Below are positions 47,501-58,536 of a DNA stretch of 64,000 bases, piece after piece (within the stretch, counting starts at the first letter, position 1; each line of letters opens with the position of its first letter). The notes beneath the pieces are model-generated. The model had not been told where the DNA came from, did not search any database, and saw only the letters and a program-made list of their open reading frames with translations. This DNA is from Symsagittifera roscoffensis (Eukaryota; Xenacoelomorpha; Acoela; Convolutidae), in contig NC_087066.1 of the NCBI RefSeq assembly GCF_963678635.1, forward strand, positions 64,052,282-64,116,281, in the 5' to 3' direction. Made by a program: the position numbers and the translations under genes.

Positions 47501-49447
47501 AGATATTCGATCTATTTGTTTCATTTTGCAAAAAAAAATGATGAATAATATTAATTTTTGCAGTACAATAAGGTTTCAGGAGTAACAGACACAAAAAAAA
47601 ACTTTTCTATGAGTTTTTAACTGAAGGAAAATTTTTCTTTTAATTTAAATAGCCTTTTTATCATAAATCCTGACATTCATATATGAGCAATTTCCGCAGT
47701 CTACGTAATTCCGTTGCGCTTGATTGGAAACCATCCCAATCTTTTGCTTTTTTGGTGGTCTGTTATATGATGGCTGGTGGAGGGTAATCAGTTGAGTGTT
47801 CAACCAAACTCCAGGGTTTATATCCAGGTAGAGCTCATGCACATTGCAATCCGAAAGCTGCAGATAGATAGATCGTCAAAGTTTTTCCCGCAACCTTACA
47901 GACAAGTGGTCACGGCGCGCGCGATCAGTTCAATTATAACGAGCAACAGAGCGTTTTCGAAAATTCTGCTTGTGGCCCAAAAACTGATGCTCTTGCAACG
48001 TGGCGTTAATTTTGCATAGCATTTTTTCTTGTGACCCAAGCTAGGGAAAAGACAAAACTGAAAGTTCAATCTCTATTTGAATCCCTGGTAGAGAACTTAC
48101 TTCTTTCACGGGGAAAGCAGAAAAAAAGCTGGATCACGGCTTGTTATTTTTTTAAATCCAAACTACATCCAAAGCCAGCCTGTACATCTTTTTAGTTGAT
48201 CAGATACAAAAAACGATCGCAGACGAAAGGTTTTTCATTCTTTTTTTTGGTTCTCACACATCGTAAAAAGAAATAATTTAATACTTTTTTCTCATGATAA
48301 AGTTATTTGTTGCAGTTTATCTGCTGTCATGCACTTACAAATTGAGTGAGCAGCTTTTAATCTCCTTTTTTGAGTGAGCAGCTTTTAAGGAAAAAAAATT
48401 TCTCAAATTAATAATCATTCTAATATATTGTTTGCAAATTAGATTTCATTCATTGTAAAAATAACTACATACATTTGCAACCAAATGAAATCTCATTGTG
48501 AGGACGCCGTGGAAATATGCAGCCGCTTTTCAGGCGCCTCTGATCCTGCTATGACTTCTGTTATTTTTTAAAATTGATTGTTAATCAAGAAATCAATAAA
48601 AAAGATTTAATGACTAATGAGAAAAAAATTGAAGCGGAAAAGGGGAAACTTCAGCACTATACCTACCCTTGACAGCAAATTCTTTTTTATATATTTTTTC
48701 TACTCAAAAATGAGTTTAACCAGTTGATAACTTCCTAGAATGATATTGCCCAAAAACTTTTGGTTGAAGATTTGTAATTGATATTTTGAGCAGCTCTGAA
48801 TCTTAGTTTTAAATACTGGGTACTATTTTAGAACAAAGATGAAAATTTTTCGAATTCTTATTTCTACCGAAGTTTTTTTGATTATGATTACCTTATGATT
48901 GCACAGGTTTCCTGGACAATGGTCGATATGCACTCTTTTATCAAAACCTTACATATTAACTTTAATAGTTCATAGATATGTAATTCCTTTACAAAATATA
49001 GTTTCCGATTTGTCTCAGTTCTTCGATGATTTCATATTTTCTCTTGAAACAAATAATTTTTATGAGCCGTTTAATTTTAAATTCAATAGTTTCTAATTTT
49101 GTTTTGTCTGTTGACGCATAAGCCAAAACCCCGTACTGAGAAATGGGTTTCACATAACCGTTATATGCTTTCAGTAGTTGATCTTTATCTAAAACTTTCC
49201 TCAACCTGTAATACCTACCACAAAACCTCGGCAAATCATTTTCAATTTTTGTAATATGATCAGTAAAGGAAAGTTTGGAGTCAATTTGAAAACCTAAGTA
49301 TTGGTATGATTGTTTTTCTTCAATAATTGTTCCATTCATTTTTTACACGTAATTTTCCGTTGCTCTTCTTAGATAGTATCAATGTTTTTGTTTTATCTTC
49401 ATTTAAGGTCAGCTTGTTTTTTTCTAGCCAACTTGCTGTTTTGCCCA
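44587..49447. repeat. 4.83-kb tandem duplication, unit 2
   Basis: Direct repeat of 39756-44586. It contains Ty3 RT (44587-45430; F-L-D-D at 44812-44823), protease end, X fragment (45748-46306), gag (46311-47237), LTR (47243-47477), repeat X (47538-48745) and the LINE 3' tail, which here runs on into the fuller LINE. One substitution in the RT changes A-D-M-P to A-N-M-P. Small insertions near 48310-48400 account for the greater length. Confidence 0.9.
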
Positions 49448-50060
49448 ACGCTTCTCGCTATTTACCGGTTAAGTCACTGTTTCTAGCTAATGTTTTTAAG
49501 ACAGTGTCGTCTGCATATAAAATCAGATCACCTTCACTATTTTCATTCAGCTCAATATCATTTATATAAATGATGAAAAGAAGCGGGACTAGTATGGATC
49601 CCTGTGGTACTCCATAATTCAGATTTTCATTTTGAGAGCGTTTGGTTTCAGTGCCAACGTATTGTTGTCGGTTTTTAAATCACATTTCAGAATATTCGAA
49701 ACAAGTCCCCGAAGACCATATGCGTCACATTTCTCAAGTAAAAAAATGTGGTCAACTGAATCATAGGCTTTCTTAAGGTCAATGAATGTGCACTGTGTCT
49801 TCGTGGTATTGGAGTTCCAATCTTGACGCACTTCTTCTATTATAGTTATCACAGCATCAATTGTACTCCTTTTTGATCTGAACCTAAACTGCCAATCTTG
49901 TAAAAATTGAGAGTTAATAAGATATTGATTCATTTTGTTATAAATGACCCGCTCAAAAGTTTCTTACCTAAAACTAGTAAAAGAGAAATTGGCTTCAATT
50001 TGACGGGTCTAGAGCATTGCCTTCTTTGAAGAGAGGCTTAACTTTGGAATTTTTGAAACT
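48990..50060 (-). pseudogene. LINE ORF2 reverse transcriptase
   Basis: Motifs in order on the minus strand: L-K-P-I-S-L-L (about 50020), F-R-S-K-R-S-T-I-D-A-V and F-I-D-L-K-K-A-Y-D-S-V-D-H (49619-49933, first catalytic aspartate), [14 protein letters not shown] (about 49580-49620), L-Y-A-D-D-T at 49503-49520 with both aspartates, L-N-E-D-K-T-K-T, and Y-Q-Y-L-G-F-Q-I-D in 48989-49339. The catalytic residues survive, but frame breaks separate the blocks. Confidence 0.82.
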
Positions 50061-50899
50061 GTCGGGAAAAACTTGTCTATCCAAACATTTTTGTTAAATT
50101 TTGTCAAAACTGGTAGCAAAACTGGACAATTTTTTTCAAGTAATAGTCATTAAGTCCATATTTATCCAAACTAAACTTGGTTTTTAGCGATTCAATTATA
50201 TTTTAATTTTCAATTTGCATTATGTCAGCTACAAACATTGAGTTATTTGCTTTCTGACTCCTAATTCTTTTAAAGTATTATAACTTCTCGGTTATTTTTC
50301 TCCAGATTTTGCAAAAAAGTCATCAAATTCAGCAACATTTATGTTTTTTTTTTCCTGGTGGTTGTTTTTGGTAGCACATTATAGGTCATCATACAGATGT
50401 AAAAATTCCCTGCTGTTGTTGTTTGTTCCAATTGTAATTTGCTTTGATAAAACACTTTTTTTTCCAACTCAGCATTTTGCGAACTAATTTGCTTTGAAAT
50501 TCAAATTTACTTCTGGCTTCCGTCATGTCAATTTTAAAAAAGAAATCTAAACCGGTGTTTTTTGATGCTGCATTTTACAATTCAATATCAACCCAGTGCT
50601 TCGAAATTTTTCGAATTGATGTTTTTTCTTGTAACAATTATTCAATGTTTTTCTGAGCTTTTCGTCAACTGAAAAAAAAAAGCTCATCGCAATTAATTTG
50701 GTTAATTTTTGTTTCAACATCAAATAAATTTTCAAAGAAAAACTCATTTAGTTCTTTCAGAGAAGATTCAGATTCGAGTTTGTACCATGGTCGGATTTTG
50801 GTTTAAAAAAATCATTTTTGCTTGTTTGTGAAGTTGAGTTTAAAATTACTCCATAATGACCAGTTACCGATGTTTTGAAGATGGTTACTGATTTTTTTA

Positions 50900-51760
50900 C
50901 GTTGAAGAAATAACAGATCTATACACGTCTTACTGGTCTTAGTTTCTATGGTTGCTTGTTTTACGCTTTGTAGGAAAAGATTGTTTCCATTTAATATACT
51001 TGTAAGTTCAGAGAGTTGTTCAATTTTCCTTTAAGAAAATGTTACAGTCACCACAAAGTAAATGATGTGTAGATAGTGCTACTATAATACCATCCAAAAC
51101 TTTTTGAAGTATAAGGATTGTCTGATTTTTTATCGCGATAGGAGAATTAAAAAACACGTAATAAACTGTTTTTTAGTTTTTTATTTGTAATTTTGACGCT
51201 TAATAATCGAATGTTCTTACAATTTGTTCTTTTTATTATTTCAAAATTAATTCCACATTTTATATCTAAGCATACCCTCCTTCCCTAAGCTTGCGATAAT
51301 GTTCAATGAGAGTTTGATACTCTTTTATTGTGAAAATATTGAATTCCGTTTTGGTGAAAGCCAGGTTTTGGTGCAACATATAACGCAAGTCAAATAATTT
51401 AGTTGAGTTAGGCTAACTTTAAATTCGTCTTTGGTTTTTTGGTAGCGATGTAATTTTTTGCGAAGGAACCTACTCAGTGGTATTCAAGATATACTGCTTT
51501 GTGTGTCTTTGTTGATCTGAGATAGAAAAAAAAACAAATTATGGTCAAAAGTCATGAACTCACTCAGTTGGCCTGAATTATTTTCCATTCTACCTCCCTC
51601 TGTTTCAAACGCTGATCTTGTGTGTAAACATTATCCTTAATTTGCTGTTTAGAAAAATGAAGTTTCTTGATTTGCCGTGTTTTCGATTGCACTTTTTCAC
51701 TGTAGAGACCTGAAGTTTCCTCATTTATATCATATAGTAAATCCTCATCCTTCACAATAA
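50900..51760 (-). pseudogene. LINE ORF2 endonuclease (APE-type)
   Basis: The minus strand shows T-K-T-W-L-S-P near 51360 (from the T-E-T-W-L motif), L-L-C-G-D-C-N at 51041-51057 (from G-D-F-N), and S-K-T-C-I-D-L-L-F at about 50925-50950. These are three landmarks of apurinic-type LINE endonucleases. The frame at 51564-51755 may be the N-terminal start of ORF2. Several frameshifts make it inactive. Confidence 0.65.
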
Positions 51761-52262
51761 TAAAATTGAAACTTTAATTTCAAGATAAAAAAGAAAAAAT
51801 GTTTTTTATTTCGTGTCAACTCCGCGTTATCACAGATCCCACAAAAATTCACTAGCACAACCAGTCCCTAAGCCCCTTTACAGGCTTAGAGGTTGCGTTA
51901 TCACAAAAAACCTGAAACGCTCGCGTTATCACAAGCAGGACAATTGAAACTGACAGTCTGATTGCAATCAGAAATTGATTTGGACTAACAATATGAAAAA
52001 GTTTGGGTTAAATTGTTTCTGACATAATTTGGCATATGAGTTTTCAAACCAATTTGTAAAATAGAGGAAAAAATTAAACAAATCACTTCCAGAGCTCAAA
52101 GGAAAAGAAATAAAAGGAATATTATAATTAAAATAACTAAGTTTAGTTAGTGCAGAGTTGTACGGTGCTTTAGTATCAACTCATTATATTGTTCGTTTCA
52201 TCATAACACAAAAATGAAATGCTCAACAAAAAGTTTCAGTTCGTATAACTGAATAAAGTTTA

Positions 52263-52980
52263 TTAAAGTGTAACTGAGTCTATATGTTGATCATATCTGG
52301 TTTTTTCTCTCTGGTTAGAATCTATTGCTTGCACCTCTGCTGCTTTTGTTAACCTCAACAAATTTTCTCTTGATCTCATTCGGTTCCAATTTGTTAATAT
52401 CATCCAAGTTTTTGATTTTTCTATACTTTTTCTATCTATTTTCACCAGTAACTGCAGCTGATACAGTGCAATTGTTGGTCATCGTCTCCGACCCCATACA
52501 AACAGCAGTTGCTTTAATCTCCGCGTCAGCTTTTGGCAATGTTTCATTTAAAATAATAAATTTTTGTTTTATTGGGTTGACCTTTTTTCTAAGAGCCCTT
52601 CTATTTATCCAGACTTGTGTTTTGTCCACGAAGTAAATGAAATTGCATATTACGCTGGGAAGCAGAATACCTCTATCACGAGACAGGACATGGCAAGCTT
52701 TCACACCTTTATACTTAATTGTTATACCCAAAAAAACTCTCAAAAAATTTTAGGGTTTCAATTGTTACGTCTCTCACATTGCGCGTATCGTAAGGCGGAT
52801 TCAATATTATAATACTATCTTTTCTTGTATATACTTTCTGTGCACGCAGTCGTTCCTGTATGTCCCGTTCCAACTTTTGAATACGCAATTGTTGAGAACC
52901 CGAAATCATTTTAAGACCATCAATTTCTTTTTGTAACTCGCCCACCTTAGTGTCACATGTTTTACTCACGGAACCTCAAG
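52263..52980 (-). pseudogene. LINE ORF1 remnant (coiled coil plus RRM-like region)
   Basis: Frame 52715-52969 begins with a heptad-like stretch (V-G-E-L-Q-K-E-I-D-G-L) and leads into K-D-S-I-I-I-L-N-P-P-Y. Frame 52432-52743 continues with P-S-V-I-C-N-F-I-Y-F and L-N-E-T-L-P-K-A-D-A-E-I, the pattern of ORF1p nucleic-acid-binding domains in CR1/L2-type LINEs. It sits 5' of ORF2 as expected. It would coat element RNA. Confidence 0.65.
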
Positions 52981-54281
52981 CAGGAATGGAGCTGACTGAG
53001 GTTCCCACCAAAACAACTTGTTGGTCCACATCCATGATAAATAAACCGTCAAATAAATTTTTTTAGAAAAAATAATAATAATAAAAGTAACTTGGATAAC
53101 AAAAATTAGTAGAATTATAAATTGAATCAGAAAAAATTTTGAAAGATTTAAGCTCAATTGTTCTTAATATTCAAAAACTTTTATCAATGTCAAGTTTTGG
53201 GATTGTTTTTAAACGAAAGTTTTGGCCAGAACTTTATTTCATTTCAAGTTTAATTTCATATTTCAACTCAATTTTGTTTCTTTTTTTTTCTCGAGGTCAA
53301 ACGACTGTTCGCTTATTTCGCTTTGAAACTTAAAATGAATATTTAACAAAGTTTTTAAATAATATTAAATCTGATGTTTATATTTTTCAGAATCGATTAA
53401 CAATGATGTTCAGACTTTCATATAGATCGCGATGATTTTTTTTCCAGGAAAAACCTTGTGACTTCCTCAGGCTCAAATTTAGTAGTTCACAGTTTGACTT
53501 TTGAGCTTTTTAAGACTCAGTTCATTTCTTTTGTTAACAGGAAGGCAAAATCCCGTATCAAACAACGAAAATTAAAAGATCACAAAAACGGAAATGGTTT
53601 CAAAAATGGAATTTAATTTTCAGATTTCCCAGCGAAAGAACAAAAAAATTACCTAGTGATGCAGTTTTCTCAAACTAAGTTATATTTATCGACAAATGCC
53701 AGTCATAAATAAATCCAGAAATTCAAAAAAGCCTAAGGGCAACCAATTTTTTTGAAATTTGAAAATTGAAACTTTTTCAAAAAAGTAGTTAGTTTTTTTC
53801 TGATAAATTGTGTTCATTGACTTTTTCCCAACTGACTATGGTTTTGAGTAGAAATGGCAACATCAAGGAGTCTCTGCTAGGGTTACTCATTTGATTCCTT
53901 GATTACAAAGGGCTTCAAAGTAGGGTTGCTCATGATCTTTTGGTTTTCAAATGTTTCCACTATTTTCCATTTTATTTACATTTTATATGTATATTTACGA
54001 GCAAATGGTAATAAAATGGTGATCTACATAAATTAGTTTTTTTTCCTTTTTTGATTGATTTGACTGAGTCACTTTTGAGAGGAAGGCCAAGGCTTAGCTC
54101 CAGGATCAGACATAAAACTTGAAAGTACAAGCTAGTAAGATAGATTACGAGTTCAAGCAAAGCGTGCAAGCATCAAAAAGCCAAGAACACTACCTGACCG
54201 CTTTTACTAGCTTTATCATAGTTTGACCCTATTTCGAACTTAGTTTCGGCCCTAATTCGACTATCAGACTGCAACTGAGTG
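52981..54281. other. Intron 6, no gene
   Basis: AT-rich intron sequence. Open frames at 53139-53333 and 53972-54169 lack domains. A short run of TTCGA-type units is seen near 54225-54275. Confidence 0.5.
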
Positions 54282-54694
54282 CAGGGGCGGATTTAGGCTT
54301 TGCAGGGGCGGATTAGGCAGGGGCGGATTTAGGATTCGACCCCCTGCCGATCCAAAGGGTCCCCCCTTTGGTACTTTTTAAGAAACCCATTTTGGCCGAC
54401 CAACTCTAAAATTTTTCTAAAGGCGTCTTTGGCGCCAATATATACTATTTTTTGAGGGGAAGCGCGCCAAAAAACGCGATTTTTTTGTCAACATTTTTCA
54501 AAAATTGCCTAAAAACGGCTTTTTTGACATGTTTTTTTTTTCAAAAACTTGCCTGCGGCGCAGAAAATTTGGCGCAAAACAGAGTCTTTTAAGTGCTTTA
54601 GGAGAGCTCGGAAAATCTATTTGGTCGACCTAAAAAAAAAGTTCGTCAAAATTTTCAAAAATCCGTCCTCCCCCTCGGAAAAATCCTAGATACC
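54282..54694. repeat. hAT-type MITE (Y family) with triplicated terminus
   Basis: The terminal word caggggcggatt(t)agg occurs three times in the first 50 bp (54282, 54303, 54320), then the family body follows (gattcgaccccctgccgatc, cccccctttggtacttttta) and an end resembling aaaatcctagat. The repeats of the terminus suggest nested or aborted insertions, or slippage. Confidence 0.7.
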
Positions 54695-54892
54695 CACTCA
54701 CTCTTGAGTTTTTCTTAGTAAAAATTATCCTACATCTTACTGAAAAACCAGTAGGCCGTCAATGTGTAACACGTGACTTTTCAGAAGAGGCGATAACTTG
54801 TAACAAAGCATTGACAAATGGCGAACACTTGCTCCGCTGCGCTGATATTCGACACGCGAGGGAAAGTTCGCGTAACTCGGTGTTTTGAATTG

Positions 54893-56135
54893 TCGCGCGC
54901 ATAGACAAAAATGGTTTCGAATCGATTTAAATTGATTTTAAATCGATTTTAAATCGATCCAAATTGATTAACAGTGTACTTTTTACAAACTTAAATGGAT
55001 TCTGATTTGAATTGGCTTCTGATTTGAATTATCGCGCGCATTGACAAAAATGGTTTCGAATCGATTTAAATTGATTTTAAATCGATTTTAAATCAATCCA
55101 AATCGATTAACAGTGTACTTTTTACGAACTTAAATGGATTCTGATTTGAATTGGCTTCTGATTTGAATTGTCGCGCGCATTGACAAAAATGGTTTCGAAT
55201 CGATTTAAATTGATTTTAAATCGATTTTAAATCGATCCAAATCGATTAACAGTGTTTTTTTACGAACTTAACTGGATTTTAAATCGATTTAAATTAATCT
55301 TTTTGAAAATTTTGGAACGATCTGAGTGTCTTAAAAATCCATTTAAATCGATTTAGAGGGATTTTCAGACTCACTAATATCAATTTTTTGCTAACCTAAC
55401 GCGACAAAAAATATATATCCATTAAAAAAATTGTTGGAATTTTTTATTCTCGAATTTTTAAATATAAACACTCGTGCCAGATGTTATAGAGCTCAATAAA
55501 ATGATCCACATAAATCAGATTTTAAGCTCGAAAATTGGCAATGAAATTATAGAAAATTATTGTAAATCAGATTTTGCAAAATCTTATGAAACAAACAACA
55601 AAAGGGTCAGAATAAATCAAAATTTGATCTCATTAATATGCAATTAAGTCATTGAATATTATGAAGGTAAATCAGATTTTGGGCAAAACTTATAAAAACA
55701 AATCAAGAAAAGGGTCAAAATAAATCAGTTTTTGAACTCAAAATATGCAAGAAAATTATAGAATTTTATCGATATTTTGGTCTTTTTATTTGGTCTTTTT
55801 TATGCTACAATACGCTATGGATGTAAAATCATAAAAGATAGGCAATGAATAACAACATAAAAAAAAAACGAAACTGATAAATCTCGATTTGGATCAGTTT
55901 TTAAAATCGATTTGGATCAATTTTTTTAGCTGGGATTTAAGATCAATTTAAATCGATTTTAAACCGATCCTAATCAATCTTCATCTTTTTTATTTAATCT
56001 TCGTTCTTTTTTCATACTAAAATCCATCTAAAATTAATTAGCGCACTTTTTTCTCACTATAATCGATCTAAATTTAATCAACGTACTTTTTTCATACTAA
56101 AATCAATCCTAATCCATTTTTGTCAGTGCGGGGTC
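54893..56135. mobile_element. Non-coding DNA element with 139-bp tandem repeats in one end
   Basis: The left end reads cgcgcatagacaaaaatgg and the right end the near-complement ccatttttgtcagtgcg, followed inward on both sides by aatcgatttaaattgattt-type sequence. The left part is a tandem array with units starting at 54893, 55032 and 55171, a period of exactly 139 bp and slightly under three copies. The interior is AT-rich and codes for nothing. It ends about 140 bp before exon g. Confidence 0.65.
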
Positions 56136-56272
56136 TTATTAAGAATTGCCGCCTGTTACTAAACTTTTGCCCATTATAAATAGTGGCGTCTCAAAACCAC
56201 CTAAAACAAATATTCCTCACTTTCTGCGAAAGGCCGACCAATAAAAACGATGCTAGAAATATGTGATTTTAG

Positions 56273-56572
56273 CGTCAGGTGGCTCTCAGGAACAGGTAAT
56301 ATACCTTATCTACAAAACTACGGAGTCCCTTTGGTTCGCTTGGGACCCCATCCCAAATGCAAACTTCTACACCATCAATGCCGTACCCTGGGCCACTAAT
56401 GAAGTCACGCGACGACTTGTTAACACTGATTCTCTGAGAAGCATAAATGAATTGAATACGATTGAAAATACCGTTGAGTTGACTGGACTGTACCCTGGAA
56501 TGGCCTACAATGTCACTATAACAGCCAATGCAGAGTCAAGTCAAATTCAGTTATTTGCAGTTGCTTTCACAG
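56273..56572 (+). CDS. Host receptor-like gene, exon g (complete FN3 domain 2)
   Basis: A symmetric 300-bp exon (phase 1-1), acceptor gattttag, donor gtgata. One exon holds the whole domain: a tryptophan in L-W-F-A-W-D-P near the start, a V-E-L-T-G-L strand, and G-M-A-Y-N-V-T-I at the tyrosine corner. The N-V-T is a possible N-glycosylation site. A longer open frame runs on a short way into the intron, but the donor and phase place the end here. It follows a 24.7-kb intron and joins exon f in phase. Confidence 0.85.
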
Positions 56573-56695
56573 GTGATATTTTCTTAAGTTGTAAGCAATA
56601 TTCATTGATGAAATTTGCTATTTGGCTGTCATAGATTTTGTTCCTAAAGCCTGCACATGCTTCGTTTCTTCAAGCTGCCGAACTTTTATAAATAC

Positions 56696-57130
56696 AAACA
56701 ACAAGAAAGCTCGCATCAGGGCAACGCACTGAAAGTTTTGACGTTCTTTTCACGTCTATGGTGTACTGTTAGTTTTTAAAAAAAGTTGTTGTAATTGATT
56801 TTCTTTGATTTTCTGTTGATTTTCTAAATTGATTTTCTCAAATTTTGTCGACCTTTTCTTAGATCACTTAAATTGATTTTCCCAGCGCTCCACCAGAACA
56901 CTACAGAGACCATTTTTGAAGACTAAATTTGAGAAAATCAATTTAGAAAATCAACAGAAAATCAAAGAAAATCAATTTAGAAAATCAAAAAAAAAATCAA
57001 GTCAGAAAAAACGCTTCATAAAAAAATCTACTACAACAACTTTTTTTCAAAAACCAACAGTACACCATAGACGTGAAAAGACCGTCAAAACTTTCAGTGC
57101 GTTGCCCTGATGCGAGCTTTCTTGTTGTTT
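56696..57130. mobile_element. 435-bp MITE with ~150-200-bp terminal inverted repeats
   Basis: The left arm (56696-56845) beginning aaacaacaagaaagctcgca is the inverse of the right arm (56922-57130). They enclose about 75 bp of unique sequence. It lies wholly within the intron between exons g and h. A word very like the terminus (gctcgtatcagggc) also occurs at 12169-12182. No target duplication was recognised. Confidence 0.8.
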
Positions 57131-57392
57131 TTTCTTGTTGTTTCTTGAGTTTTTTTTAGAAAACCCGCCTAGATTCGCTCTTCTAGCTCTCACGAATAAA
57201 AATTAAAATATTTTCTTCGAAAGTCCATAAGGCTCGCAAAAAGAAAATGCAGTCAAAACAAAAAGCTTTTGAGCAGAAGCTTCCATTTTCTACGAGGGGC
57301 ATTCATGAGCAAAAGTGATTACTCTTTAAATTTTGACCATGGACGATTGAGATTCTCAGATAAATTCAAAAATTTCAACGACCGCTTTTAAG

Positions 57393-57635
57393 GTCAAAAG
57401 ACGGTCGTTGTAATGTTCGACAAACATTTAAAAAACTCAATATTAATATATATCGGCGTCGATGCCAAGGTTGGAAATTTTTTAGAACCAAACTCGTTTT
57501 CTGTCGAGAGGAATGAATTGACTGTCAGTGTTCAAAATGGAAATTTATTTCTCAACGGGATTATGCTAAATGACACAACTTGCCAACTGATACGCGTAAG
57601 AGTGCATCGTGCAACTGAATACATCCACGGATCAG
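57393..57635 (+). CDS. Host receptor-like gene, exon h (unrecognised domain, part 1)
   Basis: A 243-bp exon (phase 1-1) with donor gtgagt and a less usual acceptor ending aag. I chose position 57393 because an in-frame stop lies just upstream and the nearby alternatives break the phase. The 81 residues alternate hydrophobic and polar (T-V-V-V-M-F, I-L-I-Y-I-G-V-D), with one cysteine and an N-D-T glycosylation site, and look like a beta-rich extracellular fold. I do not recognise the family. With exon i it forms a unit of about 156 residues between FN3 domains 2 and 3. Confidence 0.72.
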
Positions 57636-57775
57636 GTGAGTTCATTAGATAGTTTCGAAATGAAAAATTTATAGGACCAATCGAAAGAAAAAATGTCGAT
57701 TATTGGGCCTTGGTACACCGAAGTGATTCAACCATACATTTTTGCTAGTCATATCCAAAAATAAAGGGTTGAGAG

Positions 57776-58185
57776 CAGGGGCGAACCTAGGATTTTATTG
57801 AGGGGGGCGGATTTTATAAAAAAAAAACTGAAAATTTTGTCGACCTTTTTTTAGGTCTACCAAATTGATTTTCCGAGCTCGCCCAAAGCATTAAAAAGAC
57901 CCTGTTTTGATCAAATTTTCTGCACCGCAGGCAGAGTTTTGAAAAAAAACAGGCCAAAAAAGGCATTTTTGGACATTTTTTGGAAAATTTTGACCAAACA
58001 ATCGCGTTTTTTCGGCGCGCGCTCCCCCATCAAAAAGGCGCCTTACGAAAAATTTTAGGGTCCCTCACCAAAAATATATATCTCAAAATAGTACAATAGG
58101 GGGACCCTTTTGGTCGGCAGGGGGTCGAATCCCTAAAAGAAGGCGTCCCACCCCCACCCACGCCTCCTTCCTAAATCCGCTACTG
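57776..58185. mobile_element. hAT-type MITE (Y family) in the exon h-i intron
   Basis: Begins CAGGGGCGAACCTAGGATTT and ends AAATCCGCTACTG; the body matches the other Y copies (gtcgacctttttttaggtc, ggtcggcagggggtcgaat). Flanking 8-mers gttgagag and ggcgagag match at six of eight positions, in keeping with an aged hAT target duplication. It takes up about 60% of this 676-bp intron. Confidence 0.75.
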
Positions 58186-58311
58186 GGCGAGAGCATCTTT
58201 AATTCTTAGATAGGTTCTATAATGTCAGAATGTTTAAACTTGTCAAGCTGTTTCAAGTTCTTTGAAAGAGAAATACATCCACTTGATACGATCCCCCACA
58301 TTTTGATTCAG

Positions 58312-58536
58312 CAGAGCATCTCAGGGCACGTCGGGAAGTGGGACACTTTGCAGACAACAGCAACCAAGAAGTTTTCATTTTTGATTTCGATCTCACAAAT
58401 GAGTTCATCAACAGTGAGAGTAATCAGTTCCAGAATATGGATTTGGGAGTGGCTGAGTCTGGCACTTGGTACCTCTTCATTGTGCAGGGGTTCAACGAAC
58501 TCCCTTCATGGGGGACATCACTCGAAATTATAACAG
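58312..58536 (+). CDS. Host receptor-like gene, exon i (unrecognised domain, part 2; GC donor)
   Basis: A 225-bp exon (phase 1-1) after an attcag acceptor. The 75 residues include V-F-I-F-D-F-D-L and a G-T-W-Y-L-F-I-V strand, again beta-rich and without cysteine. The donor reads ACAG|gcaagt, a GC-AG intron with otherwise perfect consensus. The nearest GT downstream would leave phase 2, which does not fit the next exon, so the GC site is preferred. Resemblance of the G-T-W-Y strand to pre-peptidase C-terminal-type beta domains is too weak for a call. Confidence 0.72.

Larger units (their letters stand above)
48746..52980 (-). mobile_element. Non-LTR retrotransposon (CR1/Jockey-like LINE), nearly full structure, decayed
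   Basis: On the minus strand, in order: ORF1-like (52980-52263), endonuclease (about 51450-50900), RT (about 50060-49330), a C-terminal domain to 48990 and a 3' tail to about 48746. This is the two-ORF layout of endonuclease-bearing LINEs. Stops and frame breaks are frequent. No target duplication could be assigned because the 3' end adjoins repeat X. Confidence 0.8.

Noticed and set aside
54893-55290. CRISPR-like array because of regular repeats
   Set aside because: Units of 139 bp are contiguous with no unique spacers, and this is animal nuclear DNA.
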